From Sedimentisphaerales bacterium (lineage in GTDB: Bacteria; Planctomycetota; Phycisphaerae; Sedimentisphaerales; Anaerobacaceae), in contig JAUVXL010000004.1 in assembly GCA_030603595.1 (NCBI GenBank), positions 1-46,059 of the forward strand: DNA of 46,059 nucleotides. Reading direction: 5' to 3'. Numbering within the stretch: position 1 is the first letter of the stretch; the number at the start of each line of letters is the position of its first letter. The translations under genes and the position numbers were made by a program. The notes beneath the pieces were generated by a model. It did no database searches, had not been told where the DNA came from, and saw nothing but the letters and a program-made list of their open reading frames with translations. Below are positions 32,419 through 40,730 of the stretch, one piece after another.

Positions 32419-33846
32419 CTAATGAGGCTTGTCTCGAAAGCCAAGGGCAAAAACATCCGCATCCGTCAGGACAAATCTCAGACGAATTGGCTTACCCGCC
32501 AGATTGCCCACATCGGATCCATTCCACTGCACCACCCGTTCAATCTGGTCTCCATAAATCTCCCTACATTCGGATAGAGCATATCCTTCAACCGCCCTGC
32601 CGCTGCTGTCCTGAATCTCGACTCTCAAAGAGCCGGCTGCCGAAGTGGAGAAGTTCACCATTAGACAGTTTCCCTCGAATACAAGAGGCTTAGTTATCAT
32701 TTCACCGCCCTGAAAGGACGCGTGGAGCGAGACAAACCCGTCAATTCGATAAGTGTATCTCCTGGTGCTTGCACCCTGCCCTTCGTAATAGCCTTCATTG
32801 CTGTATATTGACAGTTCCTTGCCCCCGCCGGGCAGTTTTGACTGGGTTTCAACCATGCCGAGCCAAATATAATTGCTCCTGTTCTGCCATTTGCTCCTGT
32901 TGAGTCCCGGCCGGAGTACAGCCTCTTCCCATCGATGAAACTTCAGTCCGTCCCGGCTGCTCATAAACAGCCCTTCAGTCAATGAGCCCCGCTGTGGAAT
33001 ATACCGGGTCGGAAACCCAATAAAGATGTGCCCGGATCGATAGTAGGGCTGTATCTGGTTTGTATAGAGATGTTCTTTTGGAGCATCGCCATAGCTCAGC
33101 CATATAGGTTTTTTCCAGGACTTGAAGTCCTGTGAAGTTGATGTCTTGATAGCCCGAACACCGTCTCGAAAGTCACGAAAGTAGCATCGATACTCACTGC
33201 GCAGCGAATCCCAGAAGGCCAGGTTCTGAGAATCGAAGGCTCCTTCTGTGATGATTGGTCCCTGCTGCATCAACTTCCAGCGAATCCCGTCCGGGCTCTG
33301 AAAGGCAAATAGCTTTTGATTATCTTCACCCTCCCCTCTGGCGACTGCCTTGTACAATGACTTTGCCTGGCGCTTGGGATTGGAATCTTTGAACGGTGTG
33401 AAATTGTGTGTTCCGAATCCCTCCAAGAGAATGTTATTGTCCTTGGATCCTTCAAATTCAACTAATCCTAAATTGGGTCGTTCCCAGTGGATGCCGTCCC
33501 GACTCTCGGCATAGCAGACTACGGCTGGATGCAACTGCTTTTGAGTCTTGTCATCGTGGTTCCATCCGCGATAGTACATCCGGCAGATCTCGCCGTCCTG
33601 GAATATCGTGTGGTAGCCGCTCGTATTTCCTTCCCAAGGCTTGTCATGCGTCAGAGCCACCTCTTGAACAGTCGGGCTGTGCAGACGCAGCTCAATGGCC
33701 CCGTTCATCCGGTCGATTAGATAGTCGTCAACAAGCAACTCCCATCGGTCATTGATCTCAACAAATTCCTCTGCGCGCCCGATAGAAAGGACACTCAAAA
33801 CCAGCAATAAGACTAAAACGGGTCCGTCCAAGATATTCTTCATCAT
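32419..33846 (-). CDS. Exported five-bladed beta-propeller protein, GH43/GH32-like (copy 2)
   Basis: A 475-residue protein with a signal peptide (about 1-25, 'LVLLLVLSVLSIGRAEE'). It shares with the protein at 29838-31445 the blade motif 'DGIHWERPNLGLVE', 'FDSQNLAFWDSLRSEY' and the C-terminal 'AGKPIRLRFVLTDADVFAL'. The similarity runs the full length, so the two are paralogues inside one operon. The ATG at 33846 has AGGAG six bases upstream and is the first gene of the leftward operon. A glycosidase or glycan-binding role is likely from context; no reaction can be stated. Confidence 0.8.
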   Translation of the reverse strand: MMKNILDGPVLVLLLVLSVLSIGRAEEFVEINDRWELLVDDYLIDRMNGAIELRLHSPTVQEVALTHDKPWEGNTSGYHTIFQDGEICRMYYRGWNHDDKTQKQLHPAVVCYAESRDGIHWERPNLGLVEFEGSKDNNILLEGFGTHNFTPFKDSNPKRQAKSLYKAVARGEGEDNQKLFAFQSPDGIRWKLMQQGPIITEGAFDSQNLAFWDSLRSEYRCYFRDFRDGVRAIKTSTSQDFKSWKKPIWLSYGDAPKEHLYTNQIQPYYRSGHIFIGFPTRYIPQRGSLTEGLFMSSRDGLKFHRWEEAVLRPGLNRSKWQNRSNYIWLGMVETQSKLPGGGKELSIYSNEGYYEGQGASTRRYTYRIDGFVSLHASFQGGEMITKPLVFEGNCLMVNFSTSAAGSLRVEIQDSSGRAVEGYALSECREIYGDQIERVVQWNGSDVGNLAGKPIRLRFVLTDADVFALGFRDKPH

Positions 33847-34037
33847 CAGTTTCTCCTAATCTATGCCACGCTTCACAAGACTCTTGCTTTATGCTATTCG
33901 CTCGGCTTATATGCCTCGCAACGAAACTACAACTCTGCTAGCCTGTCTTCCATCATTGTAACAACTCTTTTGTTAATCTCCAGCCCATCTAAGCATATTG
34001 ACAGGCGGCCATGAGGCGAGATATAATCATGCCATAA

Positions 34038-34229
34038 GAAGGGGTGGCTCATGAACTAAACGAACCGCTGGGAAATATTCTCGGATTTGCACGGTTGAAC
34101 CAGGTTTTGGTGAATCTTGTTGTCAATGCCTTGCAGTCAATGCCGGGAACAGGCAAGATCACGGTTCGGACACGATTTTGCGACGACAACGTTTATCTGG
34201 TTGTTGAGGATACGGAGGAAAACGCTTGA
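34038..34229 (+). pseudogene. Collapsed histidine-kinase remnant
   Basis: The reading frame goes from an H-box, 'AHELNEPLGNILGFARL', straight into an N-box, 'NQVLVNLVVNALQSMPGTGK', and then 'ITVRTRFCDDNVYLVVED'. In an intact kinase these are separated by roughly 100 residues, so the gene has lost the dimerisation helix and start of the ATPase domain by an in-frame deletion, as well as the sensor part and the G-boxes. A TAA precedes the frame at 34035. Not expected to be functional. Confidence 0.75.
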
Positions 34230-34816
34230 TATGTCATCTTTCATGTCGAATTCACCACGAAGTTCACGAAGTTAAAGTTAAAGAACCAAATATCTTTTCG
34301 TGTTCTTCATACACTTCGTGGTTAACAATATACTTTTTCCCACCTTAACAATATAGATCGTCTATCTTGCATACGTTAGCTTTACTTGGCACACTCATCT
34401 TGAATTCTCAACACTGGGCAAATCCTCCCCGGTGGTTCAAAATACCCCGCCGGTTTCTCGTGCCCCGCTCAGACGCGGCGACGCCACGAGGCAACCTCAA
34501 CGAAAAACCTATTTCGCGGAAAGCCTTCATTTTCTCCCAATTAGGCAGCCATTTTCTTCCGGCATCCGCCGCCTAAACGCATGGAAGATTTTGTTCTTCT
34601 GCGTTGTGCAACGGCTGGCATGGTTTTTGCGCGTATGCGGGTTGTAAGACGGCAGATTTTATACCCTTTAGGGTAATAAATTCCCGCGACTGGGATTGTA
34701 AGTTATTGCTCTAAAGTTGCTTACCCGCGAGCGAACGGGAAATTTCAACTGGGAGCACTGTAGAAGCGTACCGCTCTAAGCTCAATTCTCGTAGAATCGC
34801 TATGGGATAGTCGCTA
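34230..34816. other. Intergenic region with one inverted repeat, no gene seen
   Basis: Nearly 590 bases. ACCACGAAG (34254-34262) and CTTCGTGGT (34314-34322) form the ends of a 69-bp inverted repeat of the common 'CACGAAGTTCACGAAG' type. The rest includes a TACCCTTTAGGGTA palindrome near 34659. Short ORFs (for example 34367-34576) have no recognisable content. Confidence 0.5.
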
Positions 34817-36049
34817 TTATAACCCTCTTATTCCGACTAACTCGCCTGAGATCAGTTTCAGGCCGGGAGGAACCCCTATTAGCACGGCACGCCCCCACTG
34901 AGGGATGGTAGGATTTATCCACAACCGCTCCGGGATTCGTTCAACAACCGGTGAAACGTAGGTTACTCGGGACTTTGCTATCTGAGCCGGCTCAGCGTTC
35001 CTGACAATTTTCACTGCCGTTCCTTCTCGCACCCGGCCCAATTGCCTTTCATTGACATATACAATAATATCGCTGGGCTCGGTTTGCGCCACCGCGAATA
35101 TTGGCTCTCCCGGGCTGACGACCTCGCCGGCCCTTCGCAGGACATTTTCTCCCGGCCTGCGCAAATCCACCTCGTTCGAATTCCCCGGAATCGGGATGAT
35201 AACGCCATCGATTGGGGACTTCAATTCCAGGGATTCTCGCTCTTCCAACGACGCGAGCTGCGCCAAAAGCACGTCCTTCTCACGCTCCAATACCTCCGTT
35301 TGTTTAGTTATGATTCCCTCGACGTCTTGGTCGGATGTCCCGAGATGGGGCTCGTGTTTGCCTTTGAATTCCGACTCGCGCGCTATCGAAGCTTTTACTT
35401 CACGCTGCAATCTTTCCCGAGCGCGTTTGTTGTGTTCAATTGTTTTTGCGATCGTGGCTTGCTGAGCCTTCAACAACTGCAAGTCATAGACAGCAACATC
35501 ATTCCCATCACTCAAACTTCCCCCAACGATGAATCTCTTGATGGCAACGTCCAGCTCATCGGCCAAGGCTTGATCGGTCTCAATCTCGGTGGTCAATTCC
35601 AGGACGCGGAGTTCGGCACCGCTTGCATCTGTTGCGAATGACCTCCCGTCGGCAACCCATTCGGTCTTGTCGCTGTCCACCTGGGCCACATACTCAGCCC
35701 TCGCCGCCTTCGATTCAGCAGCGATCTGTGCTATACTCGCTTGAAGCGCGGCCAGTTTGGCCTCTAACTCGGCTTTCGTCGGCTCGTCAGGAAGAAGCCC
35801 GTTAACGACCGCCAAGACCTGCCCCTTGCCGACCCTGTCGAACAATTCGACGGAAACACTTTCAAGCCGACCGGTACAGGTCGCGGCAATCTGATGGACC
35901 TGGCCCTGAGCAACACCCGCTACTTCATAACGTCTCGTTCGATGGGCGAAAAGTGCGACTACAATCAGCGCTGTGCCCAGCCATACCACGATAGGTACGA
36001 AGTGTACACGCATGCTACTAAGATAATTTCTGGAGCTTATTGTTTTCAT
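34817..36049 (-). CDS. HlyD-type membrane fusion protein
   Basis: A 410-residue periplasmic adaptor: one N-terminal membrane segment (about 17-35), a lipoyl-like half-motif ('GVAQGQVHQIAATCTGRLES', about 45-65), a long coiled-coil hairpin (about 85-245), then the second lipoyl half ('ELKSPIDGVIIPIPG') and a beta-barrel region ('VYVNERQLGRVREGTAVKIV'). Such proteins bridge inner-membrane transporters and outer-membrane channels. No ABC, RND or MFS partner is adjacent. It starts 22 bases after the secretin stop, with the same orientation, so both are probably in one operon. The ribosome-binding site is weak (AGG next to the ATG). Confidence 0.85.
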   Translation of the reverse strand: MKTISSRNYLSSMRVHFVPIVVWLGTALIVVALFAHRTRRYEVAGVAQGQVHQIAATCTGRLESVSVELFDRVGKGQVLAVVNGLLPDEPTKAELEAKLAALQASIAQIAAESKAARAEYVAQVDSDKTEWVADGRSFATDASGAELRVLELTTEIETDQALADELDVAIKRFIVGGSLSDGNDVAVYDLQLLKAQQATIAKTIEHNKRARERLQREVKASIARESEFKGKHEPHLGTSDQDVEGIITKQTEVLEREKDVLLAQLASLEERESLELKSPIDGVIIPIPGNSNEVDLRRPGENVLRRAGEVVSPGEPIFAVAQTEPSDIIVYVNERQLGRVREGTAVKIVRNAEPAQIAKSRVTYVSPVVERIPERLWINPTIPQWGRAVLIGVPPGLKLISGELVGIRGL

Positions 36050-36071
36050 ACCTGGCTCAACGAATCCGGTC

Positions 36072-38192
36072 TTACTGTGAATACATTTCTATCATCCTGG
36101 CCATCTCCCGGGCCTTTGCCTGGTCGGGCCTGATATCCAAAGAGATCCGCCACTGCTCAATCGCCTTACCGGCAAGATCCGGGTCGCTGTCGCTGCGTGC
36201 TTTGACCATAAGGGCAACGCCCAGGCCCCTGTGAGCCTCCCAGTCGGCGGCATTCAGATCGACAGCCGCAGCGTAATTCTGTATCGCACGCTCAACATTT
36301 CCAAGCTTCAGATTGCAGTACCCAAGGTACTGATGCGCCCTGCCGTTTCCCTGCTTGCGGGCAATCAGGTATTCCAGCATCTCCTTGGCCAACTGAAAAC
36401 GACCCGCCTTCAAGTGCCCGTAAGCCACTTTCAGCATAAGCTTGGGATTTGATTCTCCGATCTGCAGATCGTTGTCGTGTGATTCGAAGAGTTGCCCATT
36501 ATCATCTTTTTTCTGCGGCTTGCGAACCTCGCGAAATGCCTTTGGAATACCATTCTTGCCGTATTCGCTCAATTTCGCCGGCACAGCCTCAGTGAGATTG
36601 ATAATCCTGGGAGTTATCAATATGACCAGTTCGTTGATGGACACCGATTCGGTTTTAGACCTGAACAGATTGCCCAAGAGAGGTATATCGCCGAGCAGAG
36701 GCACCTTGGAAATAGTCTTCGACGTCTCCCTCTTTCGCATGCCGCCTATCGCGATGGTCTGGCCGTTCCTAACCAGCGCCACAGTATCAGTCCGTCGCAC
36801 GTCAACAGTAGGCATGCCTAATGCGTTCTGGTACACATCCCGACCATAGTCGTCCTTGCGTGTCAAGACACTTACCGCATTCTGGCTTACCAGCATCCCG
36901 AATTCAGGCACGATATGCAGCTTTATCATTCCGTCCTCTGCGATCTGCGGCGTGACCTCGAGTTGAACGCCGACGTTTTTGAACGCCGTGTACGTCATAG
37001 GGTCTTCTCTGGACACTTGCAGCAGTTCTCTGTAGGGAACCTGGCGCACTGTCCCAAAGTTGGCCGTTTCGTTGTCAAGGACCAGAATACGAGGATTCGC
37101 AAGAACCTTGTACTCAACCTCCTTCTTCAGCATATTCAAGGCGAATTCCAAGTCAATTGCGTCGTTTAGAAGGCTGAAACTCAAAGTGCCGCCCCGCACG
37201 CGGTTGAATGAACCGCCAACATAGGGCTTGCCCCCAGTCGGCCTGTTGTATTGGCTACTGTAACTAAGCGGGATCTGGTCATAGGAAGTTTCAGTCGTTG
37301 TAATATCAGGCATTACTTCTGTAGTTGCCTCCGTTCTGGACATACCCTCCTCATAGTTCATCTCCTCATTATAACTAATAGCGCCACCATTATCGACACC
37401 ATGCCTGGCAGTATCCTGATAACCAAGCGTGTCGTCGTCTCTCGTTCCTGTAGTCGTGACCGTATAGCCCGGAGTCACGGTTTCTAACACCGATGTAGGA
37501 TGGCCCAGGTTGCTCGCTCCGGTAGTCTCCAGAGGGATGTTCGCGGCATACAATGCAGAACTCAGATTGAAGCCCTCATGCGTAGTAATCTCGTAGATTT
37601 TCACCTCCACCAGCACTTGCTGTCTCTGCCGATTCAACTCTGCGACAAATTTATCTACGCCTCTGATTTTATACTCCGTATCCGTGACCACAATATGGCT
37701 CGTTGCCCTGTCAACCCCCACGCTGCCATTATTCGAGACGAATTCTCGCAAAGACGTAGCTACATCGTTGGCGTCCGCGTAAATGATTCGATACACCTTC
37801 GAGACAAGCTCTTCTTTGGCGAGTGTGATCTCCGACATCGGGACCACCCTGATCATATTGTCCGTAGCTACGAATGTATAACCGAGCGCCGTAAGAATAT
37901 TCGTCAGCGCTTCTTCCAAAGGCACATCCATTAGTTCCACGGTTATGTTGCCCGTAACCTGAGGGCTTGTGAAAATGTTGACCTTCGTCATCTTAGCCAA
38001 ATCCTTCAGCACCTTGTCGATGGACTCGTCCGTCCAGGCGCCCGTAATCTTTGTCGCCAGCGCCGCTTGAGCCTTCTTCACACCGTAGATGGGGCCATCA
38101 TAGGCAAAGACCGCTACCGGCGGGATCAACAATGAGATTGCCAAAAACATCAGAATTGCGACCCGACAGTATTTCTTGCTCGTCTTATTCAT
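36072..38192 (-). CDS. Secretin-family outer-membrane protein with C-terminal TPR repeats
   Basis: A 706-residue protein of the type II/III secretion and PilQ secretin family. Signal peptide (about 1-30), an STN/N0-like domain (about 45-115, 'VTGNITVELMDVPLEEALTN'), an N1-like domain (about 125-195), a Thr/Gly-rich insert (about 225-320), then the secretin core (about 325-545) with 'VLANPRILVLDNETANF', 'VGVQLEVTPQI' and 'SKVPLLGDIPLLGNLF'. Residues about 580-700 are TPR helices ('GRAHQYLGYCNLKLGNVERA'). No other secretion-system gene (ATPase, pseudopilin, inner-membrane protein) is in the window. It leads an operon with the HlyD gene. AAGG precedes the ATG. Confidence 0.92.
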   Translation of the reverse strand: MNKTSKKYCRVAILMFLAISLLIPPVAVFAYDGPIYGVKKAQAALATKITGAWTDESIDKVLKDLAKMTKVNIFTSPQVTGNITVELMDVPLEEALTNILTALGYTFVATDNMIRVVPMSEITLAKEELVSKVYRIIYADANDVATSLREFVSNNGSVGVDRATSHIVVTDTEYKIRGVDKFVAELNRQRQQVLVEVKIYEITTHEGFNLSSALYAANIPLETTGASNLGHPTSVLETVTPGYTVTTTGTRDDDTLGYQDTARHGVDNGGAISYNEEMNYEEGMSRTEATTEVMPDITTTETSYDQIPLSYSSQYNRPTGGKPYVGGSFNRVRGGTLSFSLLNDAIDLEFALNMLKKEVEYKVLANPRILVLDNETANFGTVRQVPYRELLQVSREDPMTYTAFKNVGVQLEVTPQIAEDGMIKLHIVPEFGMLVSQNAVSVLTRKDDYGRDVYQNALGMPTVDVRRTDTVALVRNGQTIAIGGMRKRETSKTISKVPLLGDIPLLGNLFRSKTESVSINELVILITPRIINLTEAVPAKLSEYGKNGIPKAFREVRKPQKKDDNGQLFESHDNDLQIGESNPKLMLKVAYGHLKAGRFQLAKEMLEYLIARKQGNGRAHQYLGYCNLKLGNVERAIQNYAAAVDLNAADWEAHRGLGVALMVKARSDSDPDLAGKAIEQWRISLDIRPDQAKAREMARMIEMYSQ

Positions 38193-38580
38193 AACACCTT
38201 CCTACCTGCCTCAAGACTTGTTAGATACATACAAGGCGATACTTGAATAACTCATGACGACCCGCAAGAGTATGGTCTGCCAATTCGATTGACTTGTCCT
38301 TCCTGGCAGTCCCTGTATCGCGTATCGAGTTAACACAGCCGCTATTTTGATGGGGAGCCTGTCCCGTTGCTCTCATTTCTTCCTACTTGCATAGCACCTT
38401 CGTTTCTGACTGAATACAAAACAGCCAATCAACAAACATTATTATAACAGAAACAGTTGCCGACAAAAATCGGGGCAGGTATGACTTACGTATAAGGCTA
38501 TCCCCCACGGCTTTGGGGCTGCGCGAGATCAATCTCTATATGAGGTTGGAGGGTATGCGGGCGTGCTTGACAATGAACTG
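38193..38580. other. Intergenic region upstream of the secretin gene
   Basis: About 390 bases between the response-regulator stop and the secretin start. It should hold the secretin promoter, but I see no convincing -35/-10 pair and no convincing ORF. A weak hairpin, CCCCCACGGCTTTGGGG, lies at about 38502-38518 after the response-regulator gene. Confidence 0.5.
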
Positions 38581-39279
38581 TCAGGCAGTTTCGCTGTTCA
38601 CCCATAGAGCGGCGCGTACAATCAGTTCATTGTAGGTTTCCACTCCCAGTTTCACCTTGATGCGGGACAGGTGCGTCTCAATCGTCTTGATGCTTAAGTA
38701 CAGCTCATCGGCTATCTGTCGCGTCGTGCGCGCCCGACCCAACAAACTGAAAACCTCCAATTCACGATTGCTCAGAGACGCGGCCGGGGAAGAAACTCCA
38801 TCTCGTCCCTCTCGCTTAATTCTCCGCAATATCTCGGAGGATACACTTTCGCTGACATAAACGCCACCGGCCAAGGCCTTTCGGATCGCTTGCAGAAGGT
38901 TCTCGGACGATTCGTTCTTCATTACGTATCCGTTTGCGCCTGCGTGGAGCGCTCGCTCGGCATACAGTAATTCATCATGCATCGAGAGAACCAGTATAGG
39001 CAGCTTGTTGTGTTGGCTTCTCAAGCTCTTCGTGAGTTCGATGCCGTCGCAGCCCCGCAGCGAGATATCCACCATAACCAAATCCGGGTGGATTTTGGCA
39101 ACGGTCTTAATCGCATCGACCGCATTGTCGGTTTCGCCGCAGATCATGAGGTCGCCCTTAGCCTTCTTGCCGATTAGTCGTGCGAGCCCGTCGCGCACAA
39201 TCGGGTGGTCGTCAACGATGAAAATCCTTGCTCTATTCCGGTTGCCTTCTTGGGCCTGCGTCTCTTTCTTTTCATTCAT
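38581..39279 (-). CDS. NarL/FixJ-family response regulator
   Basis: A 232-residue two-component regulator. The receiver domain (about 16-135) has Asp23 and Asp24 in 'IVDDHPIVRDGLARL', phospho-acceptor Asp71 in 'VMVDISLRGCDG', Ser/Thr-type switch 'VLSMHDE', and Lys in 'YVMKNESSE'. The LuxR-type helix-turn-helix (about 165-225) has 'LSNRELEVFSLLGRARTTRQ' and 'LYLSIKTIETHLSRIKVKLG'. ATG 39279 has GAGG six bases upstream; an ATG at 39291 is also in frame. It begins directly after the kinase gene stop, so the pair is co-transcribed. The secretin-HlyD genes downstream are a plausible target. Confidence 0.94.
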   Translation of the reverse strand: MNEKKETQAQEGNRNRARIFIVDDHPIVRDGLARLIGKKAKGDLMICGETDNAVDAIKTVAKIHPDLVMVDISLRGCDGIELTKSLRSQHNKLPILVLSMHDELLYAERALHAGANGYVMKNESSENLLQAIRKALAGGVYVSESVSSEILRRIKREGRDGVSSPAASLSNRELEVFSLLGRARTTRQIADELYLSIKTIETHLSRIKVKLGVETYNELIVRAALWVNSETA

Positions 39280-39292
39280 TGCCGACCTCATT

Positions 39293-40249
39293 CTACGACT
39301 TATCCGATTCTTGAAATGAGCAACTTACAATAGTGCCCTTTCCGGCATCACTCTTAACGTCCACAACTGCGCCTATCGCCTTGCCGCGAAAATGAATAGT
39401 CTGGAGTCCCATCCCGGCAGCCGCCTTCTCAGGAGAGAACCCGGAGCCGTCATCCTTTACCGTTAACACAATCGTATCTCCCGAACGATTCAAGCCAATG
39501 TGTATGTGTTTGGCGCCGCTGTGTTTAACGGCGTTGTTCACCGCCTCTTGGGCAATGCGATACAGATGCAATGCAACCTGGCGGTTAGAGACGGTAACAG
39601 GCTCGTTACACTCGAAAACAACCGACGTGCTGAATAGGTGGGCTGTAGTGGATGCCAGCCTTTCCAAGGCCGGGGCAAGGCCGATATTGTCCAAATCCGT
39701 GGGATAAAGACCTTTAGCCAAATCACGTATCCAACTCGTCAATCGTCTGAGGTGTTCTGAAATCTCATGTGCGCCATCCACGCAAGGAGATGCAGCTTCA
39801 GCCAGGTTCTCCGCCAGCGTATCAGAGAAGTAAGTCAGGCCGGTCAATTGCTGTAGCAAACCATCGTGCAAATCCCTGCCAATGTTGCCCTGGACCGTAT
39901 CGTTGATCCTCAGAACCTCCTCATTTGCTCTCCTTAGCTCGGCAGTGCGCTGCTCCAACCCGGCACGCGCTTCTTCGAGCGACTCCTTAGTCTTCTTGTG
40001 CTCGGCAACCTCTCTCTGTAAACTTTCGTTCTCTCGTTTCTGAATTCTATAGAAAAGCCCGCCTGCTATACTGAATAACAGAAGCGCCACACCTGCCGCA
40101 CTTAAGCTTCTTAGCGAGTATGCCCAAACACATGCGGACGTCAAAACCACCAGGCTAAATACTACTGCAAAAACCTTGTTTCTCCGAGCCGACAGCTTTA
40201 CTGATCCGAGCGTGGGTCGTTCTTTTCTATTGTTCTTTATGTGCGCCAT
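39293..40249 (-). CDS. Sensor histidine kinase (HisKA_3, NarX/DegS type)
   Basis: A 318-residue kinase with two close N-terminal membrane helices (about 27-45 and 51-67) and almost no extracytoplasmic loop, so it probably senses within the membrane or through a partner. A coiled coil (about 70-118) leads to the HisKA_3 dimerisation domain with phospho-acceptor His128 in 'GRDLHDGLLQQLTGL'. The ATPase domain (about 220-315) has N-box 'QEAVNNAVKHSGA', G1 'DDGSGF' and G2 'GMGLQTI'. GAGG lies eight bases before the ATG. Its partner regulator follows immediately. Confidence 0.93.
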   Translation of the reverse strand: MAHIKNNRKERPTLGSVKLSARRNKVFAVVFSLVVLTSACVWAYSLRSLSAAGVALLLFSIAGGLFYRIQKRENESLQREVAEHKKTKESLEEARAGLEQRTAELRRANEEVLRINDTVQGNIGRDLHDGLLQQLTGLTYFSDTLAENLAEAASPCVDGAHEISEHLRRLTSWIRDLAKGLYPTDLDNIGLAPALERLASTTAHLFSTSVVFECNEPVTVSNRQVALHLYRIAQEAVNNAVKHSGAKHIHIGLNRSGDTIVLTVKDDGSGFSPEKAAAGMGLQTIHFRGKAIGAVVDVKSDAGKGTIVSCSFQESDKS

Positions 40250-40342
40250 TTATCTTGCCTCGCGGTAGGACACGATTATTGCAGCCCGATCAATCATAAA
40301 ACCATGTTACGCAACTTCTTATCTCACAGGCACTTAAAGAAT

Positions 40343-40416
40343 TACGCCCGGCAGGACTCGAACCTGCGACCCCCGGTTTAGGAAACCGATGCTCTATCCT
40401 GCTGAGCTACGGGCGC
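40343..40416 (-). tRNA. tRNA-Arg (anticodon CCT)
   Basis: A 74-nt cloverleaf on the minus strand. The acceptor stem GCGCCCG pairs with CGGGCGT, with a G-U at position 1:72. The D-arm 'TAGCTCAGCAGGATAGAGCA', anticodon loop TTCCTAA (CCT, reading AGG) and T-loop 'GGTTCGAGTCC' are all standard. The 3' CCA is not encoded. Confidence 0.93.
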
Positions 40417-40600
40417 GATTAGCGTGGACCGTGCCAATCTAACATTCTCCCATAACGCTTGTCAACGTTTTTACGAGGCGTTTGCCTTACACGGAAGCTT
40501 GCCTATAATCATCTTGCATCATCGGCTCAAAGCATGTAAAGTCAGCGAAAATTCGCTCGAATGTGTCATGCTTCTGGAAAATACTGTGAAATAGACATCT

Positions 40601-40688
<88 letters not shown>

Positions 40689-40730
40689 TTATTTTTGCAG
40701 AAGCCTTTTTATAAGGAACAGGACTCTCTA

